Below are positions 1 to 8,743 of a stretch of 64,000 nt of DNA, one piece after another; position 1 is the stretch's first letter, and each line of letters opens with the position of its first letter. The notes beneath the pieces are model-generated. The model saw only the letters and a program-made list of their open reading frames with translations. It was not told the origin of the DNA and made no database searches. The stretch is from Desulfovibrio psychrotolerans (GTDB lineage Bacteria; Desulfobacterota; Desulfovibrionia; Desulfovibrionales; Desulfovibrionaceae), in NCBI RefSeq assembly GCF_013340305.1, contig NZ_BLVP01000005.1:99667-163666 (forward strand), written 5' to 3'. A program made the position numbers and the translations under genes.

Positions 1-1
1 C

Positions 2-349
2 ATGTGCCCCGCCCTGCCCATCTCCGATGGTGAAGGCGACGGACTTCTCATCATGGTCGGCGGTAAGGTTTCCAACCGTATCAGCCAGCCCATGTTCTCC
101 AAGGTTGTTGTGGCTTACATCCCCAACGAGATGCCCCGCTGGCCTTCCCTCACCGAGAAGATCAAGCACATCATCGAAGTGTACGCCGCCAACGCACGGA
201 AGTACGAGCGTCTGGGCGAATGGGCCGACCGCATCGGCTGGGAAAAGTTCTTCGAACTGACCGGCCTTGAGTTCACCCACCACCTCATCGACGACTTCCG
301 CGATCCTGCTTACTACACCTGGCGTCAGTCGACCCAGTTCAAGTTCTAA
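2..349 (+). CDS. dsrB: Dissimilatory sulfite reductase beta subunit, C-terminal part (left edge of window)
   Basis: This is the last 115 residues of DsrB, the siroheme/[4Fe-4S] subunit that with DsrA reduces sulfite in the cytoplasm during sulfate respiration. The visible part ends in the characteristic DsrB tail (IGWEKFFELTGLEFTHHLID, ending YYTWRQSTQFKF). The 5' part with the cofactor-binding cysteines lies outside the window, so the true start is not seen and the frame simply enters from the left edge. Its identity is supported independently by dsrD 68 bp downstream on the same strand, the order typical of Desulfovibrio dsrABD operons. Confidence 0.95.
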   Translation: MCPALPISDGEGDGLLIMVGGKVSNRISQPMFSKVVVAYIPNEMPRWPSLTEKIKHIIEVYAANARKYERLGEWADRIGWEKFFELTGLEFTHHLIDDFRDPAYYTWRQSTQFKF

Positions 350-371
350 GCAGAGCCTGAGCAATCATTGT

Positions 372-394
372 CGGGCGGGGATATTCCCCGCCCG
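372..394 (+). promoter_or_regulatory. Intercistronic hairpin between dsrB and dsrD
   Basis: CGGGCGGGGA (372-381) pairs perfectly with TCCCCGCCCG (385-394) around a 3-nt TAT loop. No T-run follows, so it does not look like an efficient intrinsic terminator. It more likely stabilises the dsrAB message or tunes dsrD expression, which is an inference. Confidence 0.6.
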
Positions 395-417
395 CTTAAA
401 CGCTAAAGGGGCTTCCC

Positions 418-654
418 ATGGAAGACGCACAGAAGATTATTGTAGATTTCCTCCAGTCCAAGGCCGGAAGCAAGTCCAAGTTCTATTTCAACGACTTCCT
501 TCCGCTGTTCCCCGACCTCAAGCCCCGCGAAGTAAAGAAGATTCTTTCCGAACTCGTGAAGACTGAAGTCATGGAATACTGGTCCTCCGGTTCCACCACC
601 ATGTACGGACTCAAGGGTGCAGGCAAGCAGGCCGCTGCTGAGCACGAAGAGTAG
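418..654 (+). CDS. dsrD: DsrD, small winged-helix protein of the dissimilatory sulfite reductase operon
   Basis: The 78-residue product matches DsrD in size and sequence character (FYFNDFLPLFPD, LKPREVKKILSELV, VMEYWSSGSTTMYGLKG). DsrD is a winged-helix protein without DNA-binding function in the current view; it is reported to stimulate DsrAB sulfite reduction allosterically. It starts at ATG 418 behind an AAAGGGG Shine-Dalgarno sequence. It lies 68 bp after dsrB, separated by a perfect 10-bp hairpin, and is followed by an intrinsic terminator at 685-720, so dsrABD appears to be one transcription unit with partial read-through to dsrN. Confidence 0.95.
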   Translation: MEDAQKIIVDFLQSKAGSKSKFYFNDFLPLFPDLKPREVKKILSELVKTEVMEYWSSGSTTMYGLKGAGKQAAAEHEE

Positions 655-684
655 TCTTTCCGTCTTGGTCTCGCGTTAAGAAAA

Positions 685-720
685 GCGTATGGACACCGTC
701 CATACGCTCTTTCACTTTAT
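685..720 (+). terminator. Intrinsic terminator after dsrD
   Basis: GCGTATGGAC (685-694) pairs perfectly with GTCCATACGC (698-707) around ACC, followed by the T-rich TCTTTCACTTTAT. It lies inside the longer upstream extension of the dsrN frame, which argues that dsrN starts at 758 and not at the ATG at 689. Confidence 0.8.
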
Positions 721-757
721 GGCCCGGCCCCATCCGCCCACCTACGGGAGAACCTCC

Positions 758-2191
758 ATGTTCCGTCCCCGCCTTATCATCGCCGGTCTGAACGGCGGCA
801 CCGGCAAGACCATCACCAGCCTCGGCACCACCCGCGCATGGATCCGCAAAGGCCTTGCCGTAAAGCCCTTCAAAAAGGGACCGGATTACATAGATGCCAA
901 GTGGCTCGGTCTTGCCGCCCGCTGCCCCGCCACCAATCTGGACCCCTACCTGCTCCCGCAGGACATGCTGCGCGCCCTGTTCCGCACCTCTGTGGAGCCG
1001 TATGCCGGTGCGCTCATCGAAGGCAACCGGGGCCTGTTCGACGGCAAGGACCTCTCCGGCTCCTGCTCCACGGCAGAGCTTGCGCGCATCCTCCGCACCC
1101 CCGTGGTCCTCGCCATGGACTGCACCAAAATGACGCGCACCGCCGCCGCCATTGTCTCCGGCATTGCCGGATTCGAACCGGACATACACATCGCCGGGGT
1201 CATCCTCAACCGCACGGCCAATGACAGGCACCGCGCCATGCTCCGGCAGACCATAGAGCACTACACGGGCATTCCGGTTCTGGGGGCGCTCCCCAAAATG
1301 CGCACCAACCCCATTCCGGAGCGCCACATGGGGCTTATTTCCGATCAGGAATACACGCCGGAGGACGATCCGCTGGAAACCGTGGCCGACCTCATAAGCG
1401 AACACTGCGATGTGGACGCCCTGTGGCAGATAGCCTGCACCGCTCCCGCCGTGCCGGACGCTCCGCCCCTGTGGGACATGGTGCCCAAGGCTCCCGGAGA
1501 CGAACCCCCTGTGCGCATCGGCTACGTGCGCGATGCCGCCCTGTGGTTCTATTATGAGGAAAATCTGCAGGCCCTGCGCCACGCCGGCGCGGAACTTATC
1601 GAACTTTCGCTGCTCTCGCCCGACCCTTGGCCCGCGCTGGACGCCCTGTACCTCGGCGGCGGATTCCCGGAAACACTGGCCGAGCGCATTGCGGAAAACA
1701 CCCCCATACGCGACCATATCCGCCATCTCGCGGACTCCGGCCTGCCCATCTACGCCGAGTGCGGCGGCTTCATGGTGCTCTCCCGCAGCCTCGTGTACAA
1801 GGGCTGCGAATACCCCATGACAGGCGTCTTCCCCGTCAGCACCCACCTGTGCGACAGGCCGCAGGGGCTGGGATACATAGACGCCACCGTCACGCTGGAA
1901 AACCCCTACCACCCCGCAGGCAGCGTGATCAAAGGACATGAGTTCCACTATTCCAAATGCGTGGTGGATGCGGGGGCGCAACCGGCCTTCGGCCTGCGCA
2001 TGGACCGGGGCTTCGGCATGGTGGCAGACTGCGACGGCCTTATCCGAAACAACGTCTTCGCCTCCTACACCCATCTTTTTGCCCTCGGCGAACCCCACTG
2101 GGCCGTCAATATGGTGCTGGCAGCCCGCCGCCACCGTTCGGAAATGCGCGGAGCAGACCACCTCGTCCCGCCAGCACCCGGCAGAAGCTGA
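758..2191 (+). CDS. dsrN: DsrN-type CobB/CbiA glutamine amidotransferase (siroheme a-amidase)
   Basis: The 477-residue protein has the two-domain architecture of cobyrinic acid a,c-diamide synthases: an N-terminal ATP-binding domain with a P-loop (GLNGGTGKT, residues 10-18) and a C-terminal class-I glutamine amidotransferase domain with the nucleophile Cys335 in AECGG and a late HEFHYS motif. CbiA/CobB amidates cobyrinate in B12 synthesis. A copy directly downstream of dsrABD corresponds to DsrN, which amidates siroheme for the siro(haem)amide of sulfite reductase, so this role is preferred from context; a B12 role cannot be excluded because cbiG and cbiH lie a few kb away. The start at 758 follows GGGAG with 7-nt spacing; the ATG at 689 lies inside the dsrD terminator. 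Confidence 0.85.
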   Translation: MFRPRLIIAGLNGGTGKTITSLGTTRAWIRKGLAVKPFKKGPDYIDAKWLGLAARCPATNLDPYLLPQDMLRALFRTSVEPYAGALIEGNRGLFDGKDLSGSCSTAELARILRTPVVLAMDCTKMTRTAAAIVSGIAGFEPDIHIAGVILNRTANDRHRAMLRQTIEHYTGIPVLGALPKMRTNPIPERHMGLISDQEYTPEDDPLETVADLISEHCDVDALWQIACTAPAVPDAPPLWDMVPKAPGDEPPVRIGYVRDAALWFYYEENLQALRHAGAELIELSLLSPDPWPALDALYLGGGFPETLAERIAENTPIRDHIRHLADSGLPIYAECGGFMVLSRSLVYKGCEYPMTGVFPVSTHLCDRPQGLGYIDATVTLENPYHPAGSVIKGHEFHYSKCVVDAGAQPAFGLRMDRGFGMVADCDGLIRNNVFASYTHLFALGEPHWAVNMVLAARRHRSEMRGADHLVPPAPGRS

Positions 2192-2192
2192 C

Positions 2193-2220
2193 AAAAAAAC
2201 CGGGCACACAATGTGCCCGG
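2193..2220 (-). terminator. Intrinsic terminator for the DMT-exporter transcript
   Basis: CCGGGCACA (2200-2208) pairs with TGTGCCCGG (2212-2220). The run of A at 2193-2199 gives a U-run on the minus strand, so it terminates the gene ending at 2291; it may also stop read-through from dsrN. Confidence 0.75.
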
Positions 2221-2290
2221 CTGATGCTATCAGAGTCTCAGAGATTTTGCCCGTACGGGCGGATATCCGGCTCTCCCCGGTATGCCCCGG

Positions 2291-3160
2291 CTATCCCCGG
2301 TTGGTGATAATCACGCCGCTGACCACCAGCATGCCGCCAGCCAGCAGGGAAATGGATATGCGTTCGTCCAGCAGCAGCCAGCCGCTGATAATGGCGGTAA
2401 TGGGCACAAAATTGATGAACACCCCGGCCTTGGATGCCCCCAGCGCCTTCACCCCCTCATAGAACCACGTAAATCCCGCCACCGTTCCCAGCACCCCCAG
2501 ATACGCAAAGGCGAGCCATGTCTGTAGCGGATACTCTCCCACATGCGCAAGCATGCCCTCCGCAAGGGCGCATGGCAGCAGCAGTGCCGTGCCCACAAGG
2601 CAGGAATACGTCACGGCGGCAAGGGGAGTAAGGTTGCGCATCATGCGCTTGCCCAGCAGGGAATAGGCAACCCAGCTGGCCACGCACCCGAATATGGCCG
2701 CATCCCCCCAGCTTATGGCTGTGGAAAACAGCGCCACAAAGTCCCCGCGCGATATGGCCGTGGCCGCCCCTGCCACGGACAGGACGATTCCGAGCATCTT
2801 CAGGCGTGAAAGCCCCTCCCCGAAAAAAAGCGCGGCCAGCAGGGCGATGAAGATGGGATTCATGGCCACAATAACCGCTGCACGTCCGGCGGGAACCGTC
2901 TGCAACCCGGTAAAGAAAAAGGCGTTGTAAGCAAATATGCCCGTGGCCCCCAGCAAAAAAACGCCCATCCAGCCCCGCCTGTCCAGCGGCGGCAAGCCGC
3001 CCTGCCGGGTGTGCACCAGCCACAGCAGGCATACGGAAGCCATGAGAAAACGCCAGAATCCCGCCGCAAACGGCTCAGCGCTCCCCGCCAGCATGCGGCC
3101 CGCCACAAAGGTTCCGCCCCATATAAACGCCGTGAGCAGCAGCCGCGCATACACCATCAT
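2291..3160 (-). CDS. EamA/RhaT-family (DMT superfamily) transporter
   Basis: The 289-residue integral membrane protein has about ten hydrophobic helices in two EamA repeats (first half starting LLLTAFIWGGTFVAGR, second half around ISWGDAAIFGCVASWVAY). This family exports or exchanges small metabolites such as amino acids; the substrate cannot be read from sequence. The start ATG at 3160 lies behind an AGGAAGAG Shine-Dalgarno sequence and overlaps the upstream gene by 4 nt (ATGA), which indicates translational coupling with the C_GCAxxG_C_C protein. A longer frame reaching back to 3226 would have to be read through the end of that gene and is unlikely. Confidence 0.85.
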   Translation of the reverse strand: MMVYARLLLTAFIWGGTFVAGRMLAGSAEPFAAGFWRFLMASVCLLWLVHTRQGGLPPLDRRGWMGVFLLGATGIFAYNAFFFTGLQTVPAGRAAVIVAMNPIFIALLAALFFGEGLSRLKMLGIVLSVAGAATAISRGDFVALFSTAISWGDAAIFGCVASWVAYSLLGKRMMRNLTPLAAVTYSCLVGTALLLPCALAEGMLAHVGEYPLQTWLAFAYLGVLGTVAGFTWFYEGVKALGASKAGVFINFVPITAIISGWLLLDERISISLLAGGMLVVSGVIITNRG

Positions 3161-3681
3161 GACCGCTCTTCCTCTCCGGCACCGGATACGCGCCCCACCT
3201 GTTCCATATCGGCCCGCACAAGCCACAGCGCCATACGGGCGCAGTCATCCGCCAGTGGCAGACACACGGCCTCTTTAAGCCCCTGTTCACGGAACCTGTC
3301 CTGCCCGGCCTGCGTGGTAAAGTCACACCCGGTAAGCGCAAGGCACTGGCAGGTGCCCCATTTGGCTTCTAGCGCACGGCACAGGGCCGCCACCCGCGCA
3401 TACGCGGGCTCCACCGGGTCTTCGCCGCAATCCCGGCCATGCACCAGTGAAACAGCCATCACGGCACCGGCCACCGCTCCGCACAGCCCCCCCGTGCGGG
3501 CCATGCCGCTGCAAAAGCCCGTTGCCATGCGCGGAATAACGCTTTCCGCAATTCCTTCGGCTTCCGCTACGGCTCCCAGCACACTCTCCGCACAATACAG
3601 CGCAGAAAAGCGATTTTGGGCATCCTTTCCACAGGCAGCTATCTCACCGTCATCGTTGATCATTTGGAATAGACTTGACAT
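3157..3681 (-). CDS. C_GCAxxG_C_C family redox protein
   Basis: The protein, about 174 residues from this start, contains the Cys pattern of the C_GCAxxG_C_C (putative redox-active) family: FSALYCAESVL, then GFCSGMARTGGLCGAV, then HGRDCG, plus a C-terminal KWGTCQCLALTGCDF segment. Members are small cytoplasmic proteins of unknown reaction, common in anaerobes, thought to bind a metal cluster or do thiol redox chemistry. The start is uncertain: ATG 3681 and ATG 3663 are both possible and neither has a strong ribosome binding site; the frame is open back to 4170 but the extension is Arg/Ala-rich and does not look like coding sequence. It is co-translated with the downstream DMT transporter. Confidence 0.75.
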   Translation of the reverse strand: MSSLFQMINDDGEIAACGKDAQNRFSALYCAESVLGAVAEAEGIAESVIPRMATGFCSGMARTGGLCGAVAGAVMAVSLVHGRDCGEDPVEPAYARVAALCRALEAKWGTCQCLALTGCDFTTQAGQDRFREQGLKEAVCLPLADDCARMALWLVRADMEQVGRVSGAGEEERS

Positions 3682-4150
3682 ATGGCCCCGTATACGGAAT
3701 TTTCCGTCACCGGTCGAGCGGAAACTGTGGGAATCGCTCTTCCGCCACACTCTTTTTCGCACATTCCCGGCCTGTGGTTGCGCTAACACGCAGTTACGGT
3801 CCGGGAGCAGTGCATAAATAGGCGCGTGATCCGTGCGTTCCGGTGCCTGCTTCCGCATCCGGCCCCGCATGCCTCGCGCCGTCATGGACGAGCAAAGGTG
3901 GCTTCCGCACACCCCCGCCGTCCGGGAAGAACGCAAACCGGCCCGTGCCCTTCCGCCCCGTGCCCATGCCCGTGGCGGGGAGGCACCCAAAACACAACCG
4001 GCAGCAAGGCGCACACCCATGCGCGCCAAACTGCCATGCCCGAACGGGCAGCCCCGGCACACAGGCAACGCATCTACGGCCCCGCGCGGAAGGAGCCGGA
4101 ACGCGTGTACCCTACCCAGCCCGTGCCGCCGCTGACCACACGGACAACCC
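3682..4150. other. Intergenic region without a convincing gene
   Basis: About 470 bp of very GC-rich sequence separate the divergent C_GCAxxG_C_C gene and the SPOR-domain gene. Frames are open in several registers on both strands but give Pro/Arg/Ala-rich translations with no domain. The frame of the SPOR gene is open from 3833 but stops at 4135, 16 nt before its ATG. I see no clear promoter or RNA structure. Confidence 0.5.
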
Positions 4151-4399
4151 ATGATCAACATCTGCGGCACATTCCATGTTCACATCGGCACCTTCGCGTG
4201 CCCCAAAGAGGCCCAAAAACTGGCGTCCACCCTTGTACAACAGGGTTTTTCCGCCAGCAATCCCGCTCCCATACATCGCAACGGCCACGCCCTGTGGACC
4301 GTGCGGGTAGGCAGCTATCCCAACATCAGACAGGCGCGCTCCGTAAGTTCATCCCTTGCGGAACAGCACCCGGACGTACGGATAAAACCGGCCATCTAA
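4151..4399 (+). CDS. Small SPOR-domain protein
   Basis: The 82 residues are almost entirely one SPOR (sporulation-related repeat) domain, which binds denuded septal peptidoglycan glycan: VHIGTFACPKEAQKLASTL, then the central HALWTVRVGSYPNIRQAR and a final partial strand. Normally such domains sit at the C-terminus of an exported or membrane-anchored protein, but no signal peptide or transmembrane helix is present here. It could be a real stand-alone protein, or the tail of a longer gene whose 5' part has been lost or frameshifted in the open but degenerate sequence at 3833-4135. The Shine-Dalgarno sequence is weak. A bidirectional terminator follows directly. Confidence 0.6.
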   Translation: MINICGTFHVHIGTFACPKEAQKLASTLVQQGFSASNPAPIHRNGHALWTVRVGSYPNIRQARSVSSSLAEQHPDVRIKPAI

Positions 4400-4403
4400 T
4401 AAA

Positions 4404-4447
4404 CAAAAAACGCCCGCGCATCTTGCCGAATTTGCGCGGGCGTTTTG
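4404..4447. terminator. Bidirectional terminator between SPOR gene and gpsA
   Basis: ACGCCCGCGCA (4410-4420) pairs perfectly with TGCGCGGGCGT (4433-4443). An A-run precedes it and TTTT follows it, so it can serve both convergent genes. Confidence 0.85.
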
Positions 4448-4448
4448 C

Positions 4449-5441
4449 TCATTCTTCCTTCAGTTCGCGGGTCATCAGTTCCTGCCACACGCCCTGCGGA
4501 TTCCTGCCGCAGTACATCACAGAATGCATGGCATTGGTAATGGGCAGGTCCACGCCCATGCGGCAGCCAAGGGCATGCACCGCCTGCGTGGTCTTCACGC
4601 CCTCCGCCACCTGATGCATCTCGCCGAGAATCCGTTCCAGCGGCACCCCCTGCCCCAGACGCAGCCCCACCTGCCGGTTACGCGAAAGGCTGCCCGTGCA
4701 GGTCAGCACCAGATCGCCCATACCGGAAAGCCCCATGAACGTCCCCGGACGCGCCCCCATGGCTTCGCCCAGACGTGACATCTCCGCAAGCCCCCGCGTA
4801 ATCAGTGCCGCACGGGCGTTGTCGCCAAACCCCATGCCGTCCGACATGCCCGCCGCAATGGCGATAACATTCTTAAACGCCCCCCCAAGCTCAACCCCGC
4901 GCACGTCCGTGCACGAATACACCCGGAACCACGGGGTGGAAAACACTTCGCGCAATTCCCGCCCAAGCTCCGGGTCCGCGCAGCCCATGACTATAGCCGT
5001 AGGCTGCCCGCGCACCACCTCTGCCGCAAACGAAGGACCGGAAATCATGGCAAACCGCGCCCCCATGCCCGCCAGCTCCTCTTCCACCATCTGCGAGACG
5101 GTCTTGCCGGAATCCACCTCCATGCCCTTGTTGGAACACACCACCACTGCCCCCTGCGGCAGCAACGGCGCGGCATCGCGCAACGCAGCGCGAAAAAACT
5201 GGCAGGGCACGGAAAAAAGCGTCAGGGCGGCCCCGGTCAGGGCAGCCTGTGCATCCGTTGTCGGCACTATGCGCGCATCCAGCCGCACTCCCGGCAGATA
5301 GGCAGAATTCATGCGCGTGGCCGCAATAGCTTCCGCCACATGCCGCTGGCGCACCAGCAGCGAAACATCATACCCCTTTCCGGCAAGCACCTGCGCCAGC
5401 GCCGTGCCCCAGCTGCCACCACCAATAACGGCTATTTTCAT
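4449..5441 (-). CDS. gpsA: NAD(P)-dependent glycerol-3-phosphate dehydrogenase
   Basis: GpsA reduces dihydroxyacetone phosphate to sn-glycerol 3-phosphate, the head-group precursor of phospholipids, in the cytoplasm. The 330-residue length is standard. The N-terminus carries the Rossmann nucleotide-binding motif IGGGSWGTALA, followed by the family segments SVPCQFFRAAL, CSNKGMEV, SGPSFAAEV and the C-terminal catalytic GAFKNVIAIAAG and GLSGMGDLVLTC. The start at 5441 is preceded by AAGGA with good spacing. The gene is transcribed alone, ending at a terminator shared with the SPOR gene. Confidence 0.97.
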   Translation of the reverse strand: MKIAVIGGGSWGTALAQVLAGKGYDVSLLVRQRHVAEAIAATRMNSAYLPGVRLDARIVPTTDAQAALTGAALTLFSVPCQFFRAALRDAAPLLPQGAVVVCSNKGMEVDSGKTVSQMVEEELAGMGARFAMISGPSFAAEVVRGQPTAIVMGCADPELGRELREVFSTPWFRVYSCTDVRGVELGGAFKNVIAIAAGMSDGMGFGDNARAALITRGLAEMSRLGEAMGARPGTFMGLSGMGDLVLTCTGSLSRNRQVGLRLGQGVPLERILGEMHQVAEGVKTTQAVHALGCRMGVDLPITNAMHSVMYCGRNPQGVWQELMTRELKEE

Positions 5442-5782
5442 GAACCATCCTTATGAGCCTGTTAACACGTCATGTCATTCAGGCAGTTCAGTGCGAAACA
5501 GTGCAAAGAGCAAACCATGTTCAGGCGCAGCCCCAAACAGCAGAACACCCGCCCGCGGCCTTCGCACACCGCATGAGGGATACCTTTTCACGTCCGTGCT
5601 TGCAACCCGCCTCCCTTCCGCCGTTCACAAAGCGCACATGCCCGCCGCTCACACGGGGCGGTTGCATCCCGCGCCGCGAACAGGTATCAACACCCTTTAC
5701 GGCGCTCCCGCAACACCCGGTCGCACAACCGGGTGCCCCCGCACCAGCAACCCGCGCCCGCAAGCACCGGAAAGGATACGCC
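5442..5782. other. Divergent intergenic region gpsA / ahbB
   Basis: About 340 bp separate the divergent starts. It must hold the promoters of both, but I could not identify convincing -35/-10 elements or an operator. An open frame running into ahbB from 5453 has no coding character. Confidence 0.4.
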
Positions 5783-6262
5783 ATGGCCAAAACCGAATTC
5801 ACGGATATTGAAAAGCGCATACTGCACATCGTGCAGGCAGACCTGCCCGACAGCCTCACCCCCTATGCAGACATCGCCCGCGAGGTGGGAACAGACGAGG
5901 AAACCGTGCTCGGCCTCATCCGGCAGATGAAGGAAGAGGGCACCATCCGCCGCTTCGGGGTCAGCCTCAAGCACCAGAAAGCCGGATACAACCATAACGC
6001 CATGGTCGCATGGATCATCGCCGAAGACCGCATAGATGCCGCAGGCGAGCATGCCGCGCTCCATCCGCTCATCTCGCACTGTTACTACCGCCCCACCTCG
6101 CACCCGGAATGGCCCTACACGCTGTTCACCATGATCCACGGTCGGCACGAAACCGAGTACCTGGAAGTCATAGAGCAACTGCGCAGAGAGACGGAACTGG
6201 AAGAATACGCGGTACTCACCTCGCTCAAGGAACTGAAAAAAATTTCCATGACGTATTTCTAA
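5783..6262 (+). CDS. ahbB: Siroheme decarboxylase subunit, Lrp/AsnC-like (AhbB type)
   Basis: The 159-residue protein has an N-terminal winged-helix region ([16 protein letters not shown], residues about 6-60) and a C-terminal RAM-like domain, so it resembles an AsnC/Lrp regulator. The segment [20 protein letters not shown] is, however, the signature of AhbA/AhbB/NirDLGH proteins, which form a heterodimeric enzyme that decarboxylates siroheme to didecarboxysiroheme in the alternative haem pathway of sulfate reducers. The preference for AhbB over AhbA is from memory of family sequences and is moderate. The start at 5783 follows AAAGGA. hemL follows 52 bp downstream, which supports a tetrapyrrole role and not general transcription control. 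Confidence 0.8.
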   Translation: MAKTEFTDIEKRILHIVQADLPDSLTPYADIAREVGTDEETVLGLIRQMKEEGTIRRFGVSLKHQKAGYNHNAMVAWIIAEDRIDAAGEHAALHPLISHCYYRPTSHPEWPYTLFTMIHGRHETEYLEVIEQLRRETELEEYAVLTSLKELKKISMTYF

Positions 6263-6314
6263 CGCGCCGCTGCCGCCCCGGCACCGCCCGCAAGCCCGCA
6301 CAAGGAACCGCAAC

Positions 6315-7595
6315 ATGGCATACACCACCGCCCAATCCAGCACACTCTACGCCCGAGCCAAGGAAGTCATTCCCGGCGGGGTAAACAGCCCCATCCGCGC
6401 CTGCCTGAGCGTAGAGAGCGAACCCCTGTTCATCGCCCGCGCCCACGGCTCCAAGCTGGTAAGCGTAGAGGGCGACACCTACATCGATTTCGTGCAGTCA
6501 TGGGGCCCCATGCTGCTCGGGCACGCCCACCCCGCCGTCACGGAAGCCGCGCAGAAAGCCTGCGCTGCCGGTGCCAGCTACGGTGCCCCCTGCCCCGCCG
6601 AACTTGAACTTGCGGAACTGGTCATAGAGGCCGTTCCCGGCGTGGAAATGGTGCGCATGGTCAATTCGGGAACGGAAGCCACCATGACCGCCCTGCGCCT
6701 TGCACGCGGCTACACCAAGCGTGACAAGGTCATCAAGTTCGAAGGCTGCTACCACGGCCATGCCGATTCCTTCCTCGCCGCCGCAGGCTCCGGCTACGCC
6801 GACCTGTGCATTCCCGGCACCCCCGGCGTGCCCGCCGACACGGTCAAGGACACCCTGCTTGCGCCCTACAACAACCTTGAACGCGTCAAGGCACTGTTCG
6901 AACTGCACCCGCAGGACATCGCCGCCATCATCGTGGAGCCCACGGCGGGCAACATGGGCCTTGTGCCCCCCGCCCCCGGCTTCCTTGAAGGACTGCGCGC
7001 CCTGTGCGACCAATACGGCGCCCTGCTCATCTTCGATGAGGTCATCACCGGCTTCCGCCTCTCCTACGGCGGCGCGCAGGCCCGGTTCGGCATCACCCCA
7101 GACATCACCACCCTCGGCAAGATCATCGGCGGCGGCTTCCCCGTGGGCGCATACGGCGGCAAGCGCGAAATCATGCAGCACATCGCCCCCTGCGGCACCA
7201 TCTTTCAGGCGGGCACCCTGTCTGGCAATCCCGTGGCCATGGCCACAGGCATAGCCACGCTCAAGCTGCTCAGGCAGGCAGACTACGCCGCGCTGGAAAA
7301 ACGCACGGCAGACTTCGCCCACGCCCTGCTCGGCATCCTCAAGGCCAAGGGCGTGCCGGTCACCATGAACACGCTGGCGTCCATGTTCACCATCTTCTTC
7401 ACAGACACCCCGGTCACAGACTTTGCCACCGCAAAGACCTCCGTGCCCAAACTCTACACCGCCTTCTACAAGCAGATGCGCGCACAGGGCATTTACCTGG
7501 CCTCGCTCAGCTACGAGGCGGCCATGGTCTCCTTCGCCCACACGGACGAAGACTTCGAAAAAACGCTTGAAGCAGCCGCCAAGGTTACCTTCTAG
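6315..7595 (+). CDS. hemL: Glutamate-1-semialdehyde 2,1-aminomutase
   Basis: HemL is the PLP enzyme that isomerises glutamate-1-semialdehyde to 5-aminolevulinate, the first committed tetrapyrrole precursor in the C5 pathway. The 426 residues match the family length. Visible features are the N-terminal [11 protein letters not shown], the [18 protein letters not shown] phosphate-binding region, the FDEVITGFR aspartate loop, and the PLP-binding lysine in [14 protein letters not shown] (about Lys269). It lies in a run of co-directional tetrapyrrole genes (ahbB, hemL, cbiG, cbiH) and supplies the precursor for siroheme, haem and cobalamin alike. A short AAGGAA motif precedes the start. Confidence 0.97.
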   Translation: MAYTTAQSSTLYARAKEVIPGGVNSPIRACLSVESEPLFIARAHGSKLVSVEGDTYIDFVQSWGPMLLGHAHPAVTEAAQKACAAGASYGAPCPAELELAELVIEAVPGVEMVRMVNSGTEATMTALRLARGYTKRDKVIKFEGCYHGHADSFLAAAGSGYADLCIPGTPGVPADTVKDTLLAPYNNLERVKALFELHPQDIAAIIVEPTAGNMGLVPPAPGFLEGLRALCDQYGALLIFDEVITGFRLSYGGAQARFGITPDITTLGKIIGGGFPVGAYGGKREIMQHIAPCGTIFQAGTLSGNPVAMATGIATLKLLRQADYAALEKRTADFAHALLGILKAKGVPVTMNTLASMFTIFFTDTPVTDFATAKTSVPKLYTAFYKQMRAQGIYLASLSYEAAMVSFAHTDEDFEKTLEAAAKVTF

Positions 7596-7666
7596 CTCCG
7601 CACACAAACACGTCTGCGGCGGAACCGGCCCCGCCGCCTCCGCCGCAGACGCCTCACCATCACGCC

Positions 7667-8743
7667 ATGCTGCACACCACCGCCATATATGCCCTCACTC
7701 CGCAGGGTGCCCAGCTGGCCCGCAGGCTGGCGGCAGAATACGGCGGGCTGGTCTGCCTGCCCCACCGCATGGCCCGCGAAGGCGAACACGGCTTTGCCGC
7801 CCTGCGCGAATGCGTGGCAGAAGGTTACGCCCGTTTCGGGCATCATATCTTCATAGCGGCGGCAGGCATTGCCGTGCGCTGCATCGCCCCACACCTGCAC
7901 ACCAAGAGCACAGACCCCGCCGTGGTGGCGCTGGACCAGCAGGGGCGCTTTGTCATCAGTCTGGTTTCCGGTCATCTGGGCGGTGCCAATGCACTTGCGC
8001 AGGATATCGCCCGCATCACCGGCGGCACCGCGATTATCACCACCGCCACAGATACGGAATCGCTCCCCTCGCTGGACATGGTCGCCATGGAGGCGGGCTG
8101 CGCCATTCACAATCCGCAGGCCGTCAAGCACGTCAACGGCGCACTGCTGGCAGACCTGCCCGTTACCGTCCACGACCCGCACAATGCCCTGCGGCTGCAG
8201 GAAGGACCGCACGCCCACCGCTTCCGCTTTGTGGAACACATGGAAGAGGCCCTCTGCGGCAGCGAAGAGCGGGCGGCAAACGATGCGGCGGTGCTGGTCA
8301 CATGGCGCGACCCCATGCTCTTTTCTCCGGGCGAACACACGCTTGTGCTGCACCCCCGCGTGCTGCATCTGGGCGTGGGCTGCCGCAGCGGGCGTTCTGC
8401 GGACGCCATAGAATCCTTTGTGCGGCGCGAACTGGCCACCCGTATGATCGCGCTGGAAAGCGTGGCCTGCCTTGCCAGCGTAGATGCCAAAGCGGATGAA
8501 AAAGGGCTTCTGGAGGCCGCCCGGCGCATGGGCCTGCCTGTGCGCTTCTTTCCGGCAGACGCGCTTAAGGGCATCCCTGTGCCCAACCCGTCAGACAAAC
8601 CCCTGCGTGCGGTGGGCACACGCAGCGTGGCAGAAGCCGCCGCCCTTGCCAGTGGTGCCGCCACAGGCAAAAACACCCTGCTGATACAGGAAAAAATAAA
8701 GGACAGCGGCACCACGCTGGCTGTCGCCATGGAGACGGTATGA
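7667..8743 (+). CDS. cbiG: Cobalt-precorrin-5A hydrolase
   Basis: CbiG opens the delta-lactone of cobalt-precorrin-5A, releasing acetaldehyde, in the anaerobic cobalamin pathway. The 358-residue protein has the N-terminal CbiG domain (ARFGHHIFIAAAGIAVR, then SLVSGHLGGANALAQDIA), a linker domain, and the C-terminal CbiG domain (GVGCRSGRSADAIESF, ending in PSDKPLRAVGTRSVAEAAAL). The Shine-Dalgarno sequence upstream is weak. Its stop codon overlaps the start of cbiH (ATGA at 8740-8743), a sign of translational coupling and of consecutive pathway steps being made together. Confidence 0.93.
   Translation: MLHTTAIYALTPQGAQLARRLAAEYGGLVCLPHRMAREGEHGFAALRECVAEGYARFGHHIFIAAAGIAVRCIAPHLHTKSTDPAVVALDQQGRFVISLVSGHLGGANALAQDIARITGGTAIITTATDTESLPSLDMVAMEAGCAIHNPQAVKHVNGALLADLPVTVHDPHNALRLQEGPHAHRFRFVEHMEEALCGSEERAANDAAVLVTWRDPMLFSPGEHTLVLHPRVLHLGVGCRSGRSADAIESFVRRELATRMIALESVACLASVDAKADEKGLLEAARRMGLPVRFFPADALKGIPVPNPSDKPLRAVGTRSVAEAAALASGAATGKNTLLIQEKIKDSGTTLAVAMETV

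Noticed and set aside
689..757. Upstream ATG start for dsrN
   Set aside because: This stretch is the dsrD terminator hairpin; ATG 758 has a proper ribosome binding site.
611..2209. Long minus-strand frame opposite dsrN
   Set aside because: Shadow of dsrN; the translation lacks any recognisable motif, while the plus strand has P-loop and amidotransferase cysteine.
5783..6262. Lrp/AsnC transcription regulator
   Set aside because: The [19 protein letters not shown] signature and hemL next to it point to the siroheme decarboxylase branch of this fold.
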